The notes under the pieces were generated by a model. It was given only the letters and a program-made list of their open reading frames with translations. It did not search any database and was not told the DNA's origin. A DNA stretch of 64,000 bases, taken from positions 1-64,000 of the forward strand of contig JAKVBI010000013.1 of NCBI GenBank assembly GCA_022447545.1, given 5' to 3'. The translations under genes and the position numbers were made by a program. The DNA comes from Myxococcota bacterium. GTDB lineage: Bacteria > Myxococcota_A > UBA9160 > SMWR01. Within the stretch, counting starts at the first letter, position 1; every line of letters starts with the position of its first letter. This document shows, piece by piece, positions 35,323-44,609 of the stretch.

Positions 35323-36771
35323 TCAGGCCTGTCCCGCTGCTCGTTTTCCCGCGCGCCGTCCAAAGAACGTCGACTCTCCGATGCAGGTGCCACTGGAGTA
35401 ACCGGTTCCGTCCTGGGCGATGTTCGACGCGCAGGCGCCTGCGGCGAACAATCCCCGGATCGCCGAGCCGTCCTCGCGTAGCACTTCGCCATCTGCGGAA
35501 ACTTTCAGTCCGCCCAAGGTGAAGGCCATCCAGTCCCCCTGACCAAAGGACCCGTCGAGGGCCGCGTAGGGGGGGGTGTCGATAGGTGCGAGCCACTTGG
35601 ATTTTTTGTGGAAGTCCGGGTCCTCGCCCTTTGCTGCATTCTCGTTGAAGCGTCGGAGAGTCTCCTGGAGGTTGCCCTCGGGGATGCCGAGGTCGCGCTC
35701 CATTTCCGCGAAGTCGTCCCAGGCGTCGATGGGCTCGTAGCCTCCGAACTCCGGTCGTCCGAAGCAGTCGTTGTCGACGATCAGGTAGGCGATGCCCTCG
35801 GGCTGCTGGGTGGCGATGATGCTGGCTCTGGAGTGGTAGGAGTCCTCGGCGACGAAGCGTTCGCCATTCTTGTTGACGAGGACACCCTTGATGAGTTCTT
35901 CCGGAGGGTAGAAGGGGCAGGTGATCAGTGCGCCTTCCATGTGCTCGGCGACGCCACCTGCCTGCATGCCCAGTTGGATTCCCGCACCATCGTCGTTGGG
36001 GGTGTACTGCCGCGCGATGCGCTCGTCGGCGAGGACCGGGCAGTATTCGTTCAGCATTTCGAGGTTGTCGGTGAAGTGCCCTGTGGCCAGTACCACGCCA
36101 CCTCGCGCTCGTACGGTTCGCACATCGTCGAAAGTGTCGTAGCGCACGCCCACGATCTGGTCCCCATCGCGTATGAGTTCACGCACGCTGGCGTCGTAGT
36201 GGATGGTGACTCCGAGATCTCCCGCTCGATCGATCAGGCGGTCCATCATCTTGGCTCCACCGGCCTCGCCGACCTGGGCGACCTTGTGGCCGCGGGGTGC
36301 TGGCTTCGCGTGGTCGCGATAGGGCCAGACCTCCTCATTGCCCGACCAGATCAGACACTCGTCGGTGGGTTGGAGGACGTGCTTGCCCGGGTACATCGTG
36401 TCGTTGAAGGGAACCCCGTTTTCCACCAACCAATTGAAATGGTCGACACTCTGCTCACAGTAGAGTCGGATCTTTTCTCGGTCGGGCACGGGGGTGACAT
36501 CGAGGAGGTAGCGTTCCATGTCCTCGATGGTGTCTTCGACACCCACGGCCTTTTGCACCCGGGTTCCGCCACCGAGGTAGACATGCCCCGCAGCGTTGGC
36601 GGTCAGGCCCCCACCACCACTAGCTCGCTCGAGTACCGTCACGTGGGCGCCCGCCAGGCGTGCCTCGATAGCCGCACAGGCCCCTGCTGCACCCATACCC
36701 GCGATCACGACGTCGGTCTCGGAGTCCCAGCTTTCGATGTCGGTCGTGGCGACGACCCGGTAGTCGCTCAT
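35323..36771 (-). CDS. FAD-dependent oxidoreductase, fumarate reductase/3-ketosteroid dehydrogenase-like
   Basis: The product is 482 residues. The N-terminal dinucleotide motif VVIAGMGAAGACAA, the VLERASGGGG acidic-end region, and the C-terminal LFAAGACASNIAQDG with YSSGTCIGES place it in the FAD-binding-2 family of fumarate reductase flavoproteins, KstD (3-ketosteroid delta-1-dehydrogenase) and related enzymes. The SDR, P450 and KSI-like genes nearby favour a KstD-like role, but the family also includes other flavin dehydrogenases, and a conserved catalytic Tyr pair cannot be verified by eye. Confidence 0.85.
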   Translation of the reverse strand: MSDYRVVATTDIESWDSETDVVIAGMGAAGACAAIEARLAGAHVTVLERASGGGGLTANAAGHVYLGGGTRVQKAVGVEDTIEDMERYLLDVTPVPDREKIRLYCEQSVDHFNWLVENGVPFNDTMYPGKHVLQPTDECLIWSGNEEVWPYRDHAKPAPRGHKVAQVGEAGGAKMMDRLIDRAGDLGVTIHYDASVRELIRDGDQIVGVRYDTFDDVRTVRARGGVVLATGHFTDNLEMLNEYCPVLADERIARQYTPNDDGAGIQLGMQAGGVAEHMEGALITCPFYPPEELIKGVLVNKNGERFVAEDSYHSRASIIATQQPEGIAYLIVDNDCFGRPEFGGYEPIDAWDDFAEMERDLGIPEGNLQETLRRFNENAAKGEDPDFHKKSKWLAPIDTPPYAALDGSFGQGDWMAFTLGGLKVSADGEVLREDGSAIRGLFAAGACASNIAQDGTGYSSGTCIGESTFFGRRAGKRAAGQA

Positions 36772-36921
36772 GCGCTCGCCCTTTCCCGTAGGATGCTGCG
36801 GGCGGAGATTATCACGGAAGCACCCAACTGCGGGGCGCCTGCGCCGACGGGTGGTGTGGGAAGAAGCTGGCCGGTTACGTCGACATCCGGTTCAACCCGC
36901 AGCCGGTCAAGGAGGCCCGAG

Positions 36922-37152
36922 CTATTTGTTCTCGCCCACTTCGAGGAGTTCGTCGTAGGCGTCGCCGGCGGCCTCGTAAGCGCCTTCGCCCTTCTTGCGG
37001 TCTTTCTCGTAGGTGTCTCGAAGGGTCTGGCCTGCGTTCTCGACGTTCGCACCCGCATCGCGAGCTGCGGACTCGGTCTCGCCACATCCATTGCCAATCC
37101 CGAGAGCGATGGCCGAGATCAGGCCGATCATCCAAACACTGCGGTATCCCAT
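36922..37152 (-). CDS. Small lipoprotein
   Basis: The product is 76 residues from ATG at 37152 with GAGGAGAAAACG. A signal peptide ends in GIGNGC, a near-lipobox (the Asn at -2 is unusual). The mature part is charged and helical, TESAARDAGANVENAGQTL and the GEGAYEAAGDAYDELLE stretch, reminiscent of entericidin- or YtxH-like small envelope proteins. No family assignment is safe. Confidence 0.65.
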   Translation of the reverse strand: MGYRSVWMIGLISAIALGIGNGCGETESAARDAGANVENAGQTLRDTYEKDRKKGEGAYEAAGDAYDELLEVGENK

Positions 37153-37571
37153 CGTTTTCTCCTCATACTCTGCGACCCGATCGAACGTGTGTCCCGGGCA
37201 GGCGGGCGTGAGCATAGTGCAAACCCAGCCCACCTTGGAGCGGGGCCACGGAAGAGGTCCGAAACCCTCCTCGGGGGACGCGTCGCCCGGTGCCTCGACG
37301 GTCGGGATGGCCTTTCTACCCGCGCCGTTCGCTGGGCGTGCGCCGTTCTCTTGATGAGGGGATAAGTCCACGTTTCGCGGGGACTTGCATGAGGCTCAGA
37401 ATCGTCCGATCTGCTCTCGGTTCCGGCCACCCGACATGGATTCGTCCCGGAGGGTCCGCGGCATGCATGCACGCCAAAGCATCGCGGACACGAAGGACTG
37501 CGTGCGACACTCGAGGCGGCGGCGGGGCCAAAGTGGGGTTCGACGCTGAAGAGATGCAGAAGGAGGGGAAC
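37153..37571. other. Divergent intergenic region, about 420 bases
   Basis: This stretch separates the small lipoprotein gene (leftward) from the M48 lipoprotein gene (rightward). Frames are open here in several directions, but none has a ribosome-binding site plus recognisable product. I see only the two Shine-Dalgarno sites at its ends. Promoters of both genes are expected here. Confidence 0.5.
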
Positions 37572-38363
37572 GTGGGGATGCGATGCCTCGGCTGGTTGTT
37601 GGGAAGCCTCGTGGCGCTCGGCTGCGCGACCTCGCCCACGGGTCGCACTCAATTCCTTCTGTTCTCTGAGCGAGACCTCGATCGGATGGGGTTCGAAGCC
37701 TTCGAAGCGATCAAGACCGACGAGTCCGTCTCGAGGGATGCCGAGACCAACGAATACGTGCGTTGTGTGGCCGAGGCCATCACGGCAGTGCTGCCATCTG
37801 GCGAGCGAAGTGGCTGGGAGGTCGTCGTGTTCGAGGATGAAGACGTCAACGCCTTCGCGCTGCCCGGGCGGAAGATTGGTGTCCAAACGGGCTTGTTGGC
37901 GGTCGCCCATGACCAGGACCAGCTGGCGAGTGTCATCGGCCACGAAGTGGGCCACGTCATGGCGCAACATGCCAATGAGCGGATGTCCCAGAACTTTGCA
38001 GCGGGCACGGTTCTGTCTGGCGCGCAGATTGCGTTGGGCGATGACTCGCCGGAGAGTCGCGCACTCCTGGGTGCGCTCGGCCTCGGTACACAGTTCGGGG
38101 TGCTGTTGCCCTTCAGCCGAAGTCACGAGAGCGAGGCCGACCTGATCGGCATCGAGTTGATGGCGCGCGCGGGTTTCGATCCCGCAGCCGCGCCGGCGCT
38201 GTGGCGCAACATGGCTCGGGCAGGAGGCTCCCAGCCCCCCGAGTGGGCTTCGACCCATCCGAGCCATGGGACGCGGATCGCCGACCTCCAGCGGGCGGTG
38301 CCAGCAGCTGAACTTCTGAGGCAGGAGGCGCTTGCAAACGGACTCCGGCCTGACTGTGAATGA
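37572..38363 (+). CDS. M48-family metalloprotease, lipoprotein
   Basis: The product is 263 residues from GTG at 37572 with AGGAGGGG; M3 is an alternative. The signal ends in the lipobox LVALGC (C18). The zinc motif is HEVGH (124-128) with a downstream Glu in HESEADLIG, typical of LoiP/YcaL/BepA-type M48 peptidases acting at the outer membrane on misfolded barrel proteins. Length is normal for a periplasmic member without TPR repeats. Confidence 0.92.
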   Translation: MGMRCLGWLLGSLVALGCATSPTGRTQFLLFSERDLDRMGFEAFEAIKTDESVSRDAETNEYVRCVAEAITAVLPSGERSGWEVVVFEDEDVNAFALPGRKIGVQTGLLAVAHDQDQLASVIGHEVGHVMAQHANERMSQNFAAGTVLSGAQIALGDDSPESRALLGALGLGTQFGVLLPFSRSHESEADLIGIELMARAGFDPAAAPALWRNMARAGGSQPPEWASTHPSHGTRIADLQRAVPAAELLRQEALANGLRPDCE

Positions 38364-38425
38364 GGGCCTCGTGTCGGATCCGTGCTCTCCGGTGAGAACG
38401 CCGCCGTCTCGGCTATGACCGTCCG

Positions 38426-39355
38426 TCAGGTGTTGCCCGCCGGGAGGTCCGACTGGCGTGTGGCGATCATCCTGGTGACTCCCTCTCGCCACGGCACGCG
38501 ACAGGGCCCGGCCAGTTCGATGCGGCGGGTGGGGTCGATCCAATACTGATGGATCCCGTCGTCGCTTTCGACGAACTCCACCTCGCAGCCCGCCAACTCC
38601 GCCATGAACCGACACAGCTCCCGGATATCCACGGGTTCGTCGCCACCCCAGTTGGTGATGGTGGCTGGAATTGAAGCGGCGGCCAGCAGGCCTGGTGTCT
38701 GATCGAAGATGTCGTCTTCGTGGATGGGGCTGGCAATGGGGTCGCGACCCTTCAACAGCGGGATGGGATATCCGGCCAGGATGACATCCAGCAGCATGGC
38801 GGCCAAACCGCCGTTGTCCCCGTAGGCGGCGTTCATCCGAGCCAGGATGGTGGGGAGTTCGAAAGTGGTGGCGCAGAATTTCGCCACGGCTTCCTGGGAG
38901 ATCTTCGAAACGCAGTAGGTGGGTGCGTAGGGTTGGGGGCTGCCGCCCAGGGGGTCGTCTTCGAGGACCCCATGATGGGCATCGTCGGGCGACGCGTACA
39001 CGCCGCAGGTCGACATGACGAGGCAGGCCTTGGCGTTCCGGAAGCGACTCATGACGTGGCCGGTTCCTTCTGCATTGATGCGAATCGCCGTGGCGTAGTC
39101 GTGGCCGGGGACGATGGAAGCTGCCAGGTGCAAGACGTAGTCGAAGTCCGCGGGCAGGTCTCCCCAAACCGGCTCCGCAAGATCCACCGCTCGAGTCTGG
39201 ATTCCTGCATCCTCGACTCGTTGTCGACTCGTTTCGTCGCTGAAGCGTGCGATGCCCCAGACCTCGTTGTCGAGGGCCAGCCGAGAGGCCAGGGGGAAGG
39301 CGATCTGGCCGGCCGGACCGGTGACGAGAATCTTCTGTCCCTCGAGACGGTTCAT
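38426..39355 (-). CDS. NAD-dependent epimerase/dehydratase-family protein (extended SDR)
   Basis: The product is 309 residues from ATG at 39355 with AGGAGACC. It is an extended SDR: VTGPAGQIAFPLA (GxxGxxG-like; the usual first Gly-x-x-Gly is kept as GPAGQIA), LHLAASIV, catalytic Thr-Ser in VMSTCGVY, and Tyr-x3-Lys as YCVSK. The C-terminal half forms the substrate domain. It may act on nucleotide sugars or on 3-beta-hydroxysteroid-like substrates; the sequence does not decide. Confidence 0.87.
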   Translation of the reverse strand: MNRLEGQKILVTGPAGQIAFPLASRLALDNEVWGIARFSDETSRQRVEDAGIQTRAVDLAEPVWGDLPADFDYVLHLAASIVPGHDYATAIRINAEGTGHVMSRFRNAKACLVMSTCGVYASPDDAHHGVLEDDPLGGSPQPYAPTYCVSKISQEAVAKFCATTFELPTILARMNAAYGDNGGLAAMLLDVILAGYPIPLLKGRDPIASPIHEDDIFDQTPGLLAAASIPATITNWGGDEPVDIRELCRFMAELAGCEVEFVESDDGIHQYWIDPTRRIELAGPCRVPWREGVTRMIATRQSDLPAGNT

Positions 39356-39411
39356 GGAGGTCTCCTGTGTGTGGGTTGACGCAGTGGGTTCGTTGCTGGG
39401 CTTCGATCCCG

Positions 39412-39762
39412 CTATTGGGGGAATTCGGCTCGGTTCACCGCCGAGACGGCAGCCCTGCCCAGGACTTCGCCGTCGATGGTCGCCGCCACCAGTCGCAATG
39501 CACCCTCGTTCCCGGTGGAGAACTCGCACGATGCCTCACCCTGGACGGGTAGGTTCTCGCCATTGGTCCCGCGGTAGCGGATTTCGACCTCGCCCGTGGA
39601 CGTCTGCAGGGGATTGCCGAGTGCTTCCACTGGGCTCGGTAGCCCTCGGTAGTAGCGCACCACCGAGCCACAGGCTTCAGCGGGACCGCTTTCAGGCGGG
39701 GCCGTACACGCGAGGCAGAGCAGGCTGGTTGCCAGGGTCACCGTGGGGATCTTCGCGATCAT
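39412..39762 (-). CDS. Small lipoprotein of unknown family
   Basis: The product is 116 residues with AGGAGGACG before the ATG. The signal peptide ends in LCLAC (Cys about 19). The mature part has two further cysteines (CGSVV, SCEFS) and beta-type segments ending VAATIDGEVLGRAAV. I recognise no family. It may be a cell-envelope accessory protein. Confidence 0.7.
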   Translation of the reverse strand: MIAKIPTVTLATSLLCLACTAPPESGPAEACGSVVRYYRGLPSPVEALGNPLQTSTGEVEIRYRGTNGENLPVQGEASCEFSTGNEGALRLVAATIDGEVLGRAAVSAVNRAEFPQ

Positions 39763-39950
39763 GGTCGGCGTCCTCCTGCGGGCCGCGAGCCGTGGGTTTG
39801 TTGGAGGAAAGATTCTACGCGGCAGCGTTCCGCGGGGGAATCATGTTTCGCTGGCATGGAAGGGGGCGGGGCATTGGGGATCTCGCGTCTTCTGGGGCCC
39901 CGGGACCGGTATGATGACTCGGCAACCTGCGTGGGTATCGGGAGGTCGGG

Positions 39951-40724
39951 GTGGCGAGTCGCGATCTGTATCTCTACGAAGTGGTGGATGTCGTAGGTCA
40001 GGGCCAATACGACTACATGGAGCATCTCTGGCAGGATCCGGTGCTCCGCATGCCGGAGATGTTCGGTCTCCAGGGATCCTTCTACGTCTGCGCGGCGGGC
40101 GGCGGCCGCTGGCCCCAGGTGGTCAATATCTGGGATGTCGGCAACCGCGGCTGGCAGGGTTGGGCGAGCAACGTGGATCGGATGAATCTCAAGCGCCGCA
40201 AGGCCTTCTACGGAGACTGGTGGGATGAAGCGGCTCAGTGGCGCACCGGAGGCTTCGACCGCATGTGCGCAGGGGTTCCGGGCAGCCCCAGCACTGAGGA
40301 GATCGCGGCTCAGGGCATTCGTGGCACGCTGTTCGTCAACGAGATCCTGACGGTGAGGCCCGGCACTCAATTGGAATTTCTCGCCGCGGTCCGCGAAGAG
40401 CGCGTTCCCTTCATGGCCGACTATGGGCACCGGCCCACGGGCCTCTACGAAGTCACGAGCAATCTCCACGAAGTCGTGATGGTGTGGGCCACCGACATTC
40501 CGGCGCAGATGCGTCTGCGGCAGAACCGCGACACCACCCGTGGCTTGTGCGACGAGGGGGAGGTGGACGAGCGTCTGACGGCGTGGGACCGGCGGCTGGC
40601 CGAGTACGTGACGGGAGGCGACTCCCACGTCATGACACCCCTACCACGAACGGTCTACGGACCCGAGGAGTGGGAGGATGCAAGCCTCGACGACTGGCTC
40701 GCCGAGGCCGAAAAGGGCCCCTGA
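39951..40724 (+). CDS. NIPSNAP-like dimeric alpha-beta barrel protein
   Basis: The product is 257 residues from GTG with CGGGAGG upstream. It has two repeats of a ferredoxin-like alpha-beta module: VVNIWDVGNRGWQGWASN resembles the NIPSNAP/ABM strand pattern, and the second half has FVNEILTVRPGTQLEFL, again a typical NIPSNAP start. The role is unknown. It may act in substrate binding or degradation next to the oxidoreductases here. Confidence 0.65.
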   Translation: MASRDLYLYEVVDVVGQGQYDYMEHLWQDPVLRMPEMFGLQGSFYVCAAGGGRWPQVVNIWDVGNRGWQGWASNVDRMNLKRRKAFYGDWWDEAAQWRTGGFDRMCAGVPGSPSTEEIAAQGIRGTLFVNEILTVRPGTQLEFLAAVREERVPFMADYGHRPTGLYEVTSNLHEVVMVWATDIPAQMRLRQNRDTTRGLCDEGEVDERLTAWDRRLAEYVTGGDSHVMTPLPRTVYGPEEWEDASLDDWLAEAEKGP

Positions 40725-40748
40725 TGTGAGTCCAGCGCTGTTCGGGCC

Positions 40749-41687
40749 TCAGCGCCCGTTCAGGAGTTCCACCACCGGCGCCAGGGTCTCCATGTGGTCC
40801 ACTCCGAGCACCCAGTAGGAGATCCCCCAACGCTCGCGGCGCCGTTCGAGGCTCTCAGCGATCTCTGCCTGGCTGCCCACCCAGGCATGTGGAACTTCGC
40901 GCGCTTCGGAAACGGGCAGGGGGTAGCGCGATAGTAGGAGCCTTTCGTCCTCGCTGCGGTCTCCTGTGGCGGCCACCAGGTGGACACTCGCTTGCAGCTC
41001 CAGGCCTGGGAACCGCTCGCCGGCCGCCTCTCGCACCCAGTTCAGCTTTCGATCCGTCGCGTCGGGGCTGGCGTCTCGATCGGCGGCTTCGTCGTGAACC
41101 CCTGATCTCGCCACCGGATTGATTCCCACGATGTCGGCCCGACGCGCCGCCAGGGAAAGGATCTTTCTGCCCCCGCCTCCGATCGAAAGAGGAGGTGCCG
41201 GTCGTTGAACGGGAGAAGGCGTACCGACCAGGCCGCGCACTCGGTAGTGACGACCGCGGTAATCCAGGGGTTCGGGGGCAAACAATCCCAGCACGACGTC
41301 GATGGCCTCTTCGAGTTTGGCGATGCGTTCGGCTGCGCTCGCCATGGAGAGGCCGGCCTGCAGGTAGTCGTCGGTTCGCCACCCTGCGCCCAGGCCGAGT
41401 TCGAGTCGCCCCCCCGAGAGGCGATCCAGTGTTGCGGCTTCTTTGGCGAGCATCACGGGGTGACGAAAGTCGTTGCAGAGCACCTGGGTGCCCACCCGGA
41501 TGTTTCGGGTGAGGGCGGCAGCCGCTGCGGCGGCGGGCAGTGGCGCGAGCTGGTCCCACACGTGATCCGCGAGCAACAGACTCGAATAGCCGAGGTCCTC
41601 GGCACGTTGCGCCTGGGCGGCCAGCTCCTGCCCGCTTGCCGCCCTGCGCAGCTTGACGCCGAATCGGAATCTTCTCGGATGTTCCAT
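40749..41687 (-). CDS. LLM-class (F420-type?) flavin-dependent oxidoreductase
   Basis: The product is 312 residues with CTGGAGCC before ATG. It is a TIM-barrel LLM: RFGVKLRRAASGQELAAQAQRAEDLGYSS, ADHVWDQLAPLPA, NIRVGTQVLCNDFRHPVM, GLGAGWRTDDY, and LSIGGGGRKIL. The pattern fits a TIGR03621-type F420-dependent group in my memory, though FMN use cannot be excluded. It is divergent from the LLM gene at 41836; a G9 tract lies between. Confidence 0.87.
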   Translation of the reverse strand: MEHPRRFRFGVKLRRAASGQELAAQAQRAEDLGYSSLLLADHVWDQLAPLPAAAAAAALTRNIRVGTQVLCNDFRHPVMLAKEAATLDRLSGGRLELGLGAGWRTDDYLQAGLSMASAAERIAKLEEAIDVVLGLFAPEPLDYRGRHYRVRGLVGTPSPVQRPAPPLSIGGGGRKILSLAARRADIVGINPVARSGVHDEAADRDASPDATDRKLNWVREAAGERFPGLELQASVHLVAATGDRSEDERLLLSRYPLPVSEAREVPHAWVGSQAEIAESLERRRERWGISYWVLGVDHMETLAPVVELLNGR

Positions 41688-41714
41688 GCAGGCTCCAGGA
41701 CCCCTTCTACAGTT

Positions 41715-41723
41715 GGGGGGGGG
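41715..41723 (+). repeat. G9 homopolymer between divergent LLM genes
   Basis: Nine G bases at 41715-41723 lie in the 148-base spacer between two divergent LLM genes. Length change could alter promoter spacing. No promoter boxes are clear. Confidence 0.55.
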
Positions 41724-41835
41724 CGATCCGCAAGTCACTGGTTTTCTCTCGACGGCGCGCGCGGCTCGCGTCTATAACACGAGCAGTGAGCTGTATCCCA
41801 AACCCTGTTCCCGAATCCTCCAGGAGGTCCTTGCC

Positions 41836-42699
41836 GTGAAATTCGCCTTCTCCGAGACGATGTGCGATCCGAGTCATCTCGTTCCCCTGGCCATCGAAGC
41901 CGATCAGGCGGGTTACGACACCTTCGGGATTCCCGACAGCATTTGTTACCCCGAAGTGGCAGTCGACGAGTACCCGTACAACGACGATGGCAGTCGTGAG
42001 TTTCTCGACGGCACCCCCTTCATCGACCCCTTCGTATTGGCAGCCTCCATGGCTGCAGTCACTGAGCGCATCGTGTTTGAGACCGGTGTCGTGAAGCTCC
42101 CCATTCGCAACCCGGTGCTGGTGGCCAAGACAGTGAGTTCCGTGGCGGTCATGAGCAACAACCGATTCGTGTTCGGTGTGGGGCTCAGTCCGTGGGTCGA
42201 GGATTTTCAGGTCTGTGGCCAGGACTGGAAGACCCGTGGGAAGCGTATGGGGGAGATGATCGAGATCATCCGCGGACTCATGAGTGGCGACTACTTCAGC
42301 TTCAAGAGCGAATTTTATGACATCCCGCGGATCAAGCTCTGTCCGGTTCCCACTCAGCCGGTCAAGATCCTCTACGGTGGCCACACCAACGCCGCATACC
42401 GCAGGGCCGCCCGTCTTGCTGACGGGTTCTATTTCACGGGTGCCTCCGAGGTGGAGGTGCTCGAACGCATGAAGATCATTGATGGCTACCGCCGCGAGTA
42501 TGGTCGTGAGAACGAGCCCTTCGAAATCCACGCCGGCCTGGCGTTTTCCAGCCTCGATGACATCAAGCGGCTGGAGGATCTTGGAATTTCGCAGCTGGTG
42601 TTCGGCCCCCGCGGTGGTTACGAGCCGGATACTCTGACCTTCGAGCAAAAGCGGGACATCCTGCGAAAGTTCGCCGACGACGTGCTGACGAAGCTCTGA
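41836..42699 (+). CDS. LLM-class flavin-dependent oxidoreductase
   Basis: The product is 287 residues from GTG with AGGAGG nine bases upstream. It is an LLM barrel: KFAFSETMCDPSHL, GIPDSICYPEV, VFETGVVKLPIRNPVLVAK, VFGVGLSPWVEDF and ILYGGHTNAAYRRAARLADGFYF. The order of motifs fits F420- or FMN-dependent members. It is in a region with other catabolic genes but not clearly in an operon. Confidence 0.87.
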   Translation: MKFAFSETMCDPSHLVPLAIEADQAGYDTFGIPDSICYPEVAVDEYPYNDDGSREFLDGTPFIDPFVLAASMAAVTERIVFETGVVKLPIRNPVLVAKTVSSVAVMSNNRFVFGVGLSPWVEDFQVCGQDWKTRGKRMGEMIEIIRGLMSGDYFSFKSEFYDIPRIKLCPVPTQPVKILYGGHTNAAYRRAARLADGFYFTGASEVEVLERMKIIDGYRREYGRENEPFEIHAGLAFSSLDDIKRLEDLGISQLVFGPRGGYEPDTLTFEQKRDILRKFADDVLTKL

Positions 42700-42714
42700 C
42701 GGCGGGGGATCCGA

Positions 42715-43068
42715 TCAGCGGACGACGTTGTGCTGAGTGTGCCCAGGATCGCCGTGTACGGTTGACTCGACGGGAAGCTGAATCAGCCATGTGCGGGGAG
42801 CGATCTCGATAATCTCGAGGGGGGCGAGAGGGTCGGCGGCCTCACCCGGGGTGTTTGAGTCCGTACTCCCGGCGATGGCCGACTGCACCGCGGGATGCTG
42901 GAGTAGTGATCGGCTGCGTAGGTCGAGATCCTTCTGCGCGTGATCGGCACGGGCATTTCCCCGCTGGTGTATTGGCTGCCCTGCCCTGCTGGTGCCGATC
43001 CACACCCCCAAGCCCGTGAAGAAGAGCGCAAAGCCAGCGACCAGGAACCAGCGGAGGAGAGTCCTCAA
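42715..43068 (-). CDS. Small single-pass membrane protein, unknown
   Basis: The product is 117 residues from TTG at 43068, with one N-terminal helix (about 6-25: FLVAGFALFFTGLGVWIG) and a periplasmic tail rich in polar residues ending IEIAPRTWLIQLPVE. No family is recognised. The gene lies between convergent partners and could be spurious, but the topology and the purine-rich stretch AAAGG upstream support it. Confidence 0.5.
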   Translation of the reverse strand: MRTLLRWFLVAGFALFFTGLGVWIGTSRAGQPIHQRGNARADHAQKDLDLRSRSLLQHPAVQSAIAGSTDSNTPGEAADPLAPLEIIEIAPRTWLIQLPVESTVHGDPGHTQHNVVR

Positions 43069-43138
43069 ACCTGGAGGCCTTTCATCGGTTCGCGCTCACA
43101 GCGGATTTCCGAAGTGCGAGGGACTTTCGGCCCTCCGT

Positions 43139-44395
43139 TCAAGCTTCCTGGCGGATCTTGTATCGGATGGGGAGGCGTTTGACTCCGCCCACGAGGGCTG
43201 AGTGAAGCCGCGAGACCGGTCCAGCCAGCTCAATCTCTTCGATGCGTGGCAGTAGATGCTTGTAGGCCACTCGCAGTTCGAGCCGGGCCAGATGGGCGCC
43301 GAGACAGAAGTGCTCGCCGACCCCGAATCCAAGGTGCCGGTTGGGACGGCGGTCGATTCGGAATTCGAAAGGATCTTCGAAGACTTCTTCATCGCGGTTG
43401 GCGGACGGGTAGAAGAGCGCCAGGGCATCACCGGTCTTGATCTGCTTTCCCCGCAGTTCGTAGTCGACGGTAGCTGTCCGACCGAAGTGGATGATGGGGC
43501 TCGTCCAACGAACCACCTCTTCCACCGCTGAGTCCATGAGGCTGGGATCGGCTTGGAGGGCGCGGAGTTGATCTTGGTGCTCGATGAAGGCCAGCATGCC
43601 TCCGGTGGTGCCATTCCGGGTGGTTTCATTGCCTGCTACGACGATGATCAGGCACCACGCGAGAATGTCCATGGGAGGCAGGGGCTTGCCGTCGACTTCG
43701 AACTGGGTGAACAGCGTGATCAGGTCGTCCTGGGGGTTCTTCCTCCGTTGCTCCACCAGCTGGGAGAAGTACTGGAAGAGTTCGATCATTGCTTCGCTGG
43801 CTGTTTCCTGTTGGGTCTTGCCTTCCGAGATGTACTCGGGGTCGCCGGCACCGATGGTGCGGTTCGTCCAGTCGAACAGCAGTTTCCAATCTTCTCGTGG
43901 GACGCCGAGTAGCCAGGCGATGACTGCGATGGGCAGCGGTGCTGCCACTTCCTCCACGAAGTCACACTCTCCGCTGTCTTTGTCGACGACCAGCGCATCG
44001 ACGATTTCCTTGCCGATCTCCTCGATGTCTCCATGGATCTTTTTGAGGGCTCGTGGGGTAAAGCGTTTGCTGATCAACTGGCGGTAGAGACCGTGTTTCG
44101 GAGGGTCGAGCTGAATCAGGGTGGGAGGAAACATGTCCCGCATCCCCTCGACTTCTGGCTGGTGTCCAATCACCAACCGGGGTCCATTTTCGAATTCGTT
44201 GGGCAGGCGCGAGATCTCAGTGATGTCGGCGTGCTTGGTGATGGCCCAGAAGGGGATGCCGTCGGTGCGGTCCCACCAGAAAACGGGTTCATCGCGTCGA
44301 AGCTGTGTCCAGATGTCGTGGGGGTAACCCTGGGACGCGTAATCGACGGGGTGAACGATGTTGAAGTTTTCGGCAACAGATGCGGCGCTGGCCAT
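43139..44395 (-). CDS. Cytochrome P450, CYP125/CYP142-like
   Basis: The product is 418 residues with AGGAGTTCC before ATG. The heme Cys is C364 in FGVGEHFCLGAH; the I-helix reads VVAGNETTRNGTTGG and the ExxR Glu is in EEVVR. PVFWWDRTDGIPFWAITKHADI and the AGNETTRN I-helix resemble the sterol side-chain hydroxylases CYP125/CYP142 of mycobacteria, but CYP124-like enzymes share these. It is divergent from an SDR gene, consistent with side-chain alcohol oxidation. Confidence 0.9.
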   Translation of the reverse strand: MASAASVAENFNIVHPVDYASQGYPHDIWTQLRRDEPVFWWDRTDGIPFWAITKHADITEISRLPNEFENGPRLVIGHQPEVEGMRDMFPPTLIQLDPPKHGLYRQLISKRFTPRALKKIHGDIEEIGKEIVDALVVDKDSGECDFVEEVAAPLPIAVIAWLLGVPREDWKLLFDWTNRTIGAGDPEYISEGKTQQETASEAMIELFQYFSQLVEQRRKNPQDDLITLFTQFEVDGKPLPPMDILAWCLIIVVAGNETTRNGTTGGMLAFIEHQDQLRALQADPSLMDSAVEEVVRWTSPIIHFGRTATVDYELRGKQIKTGDALALFYPSANRDEEVFEDPFEFRIDRRPNRHLGFGVGEHFCLGAHLARLELRVAYKHLLPRIEEIELAGPVSRLHSALVGGVKRLPIRYKIRQEA

Positions 44396-44609
44396 TGGAA
44401 CTCCTGTCGTTGGTGGGCGCTTTCCTGTCCGAGGCTTGGAACTCTGACGAGGTGCTCTCCCTATTCTACCGCGTGGAGGATGCGCTGGACCGCCATGTCA
44501 GGTGCCCTGCGGCCTTGGGAAAGGAGGGAGGCTTTTGGGTCCCCCGGCTTGTTCTGGCGTTAGAATTGCTGCGGTACGGATCCGCGGATTTTCGAGGGAG
44601 GAACGGAGC

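Noticed and set aside
37128-39167. Leftward 679-codon frame across the M48 protease and epimerase regions
   Set aside because: Arg/Pro/His-rich translation with no motif; overlaps real genes on both strands.
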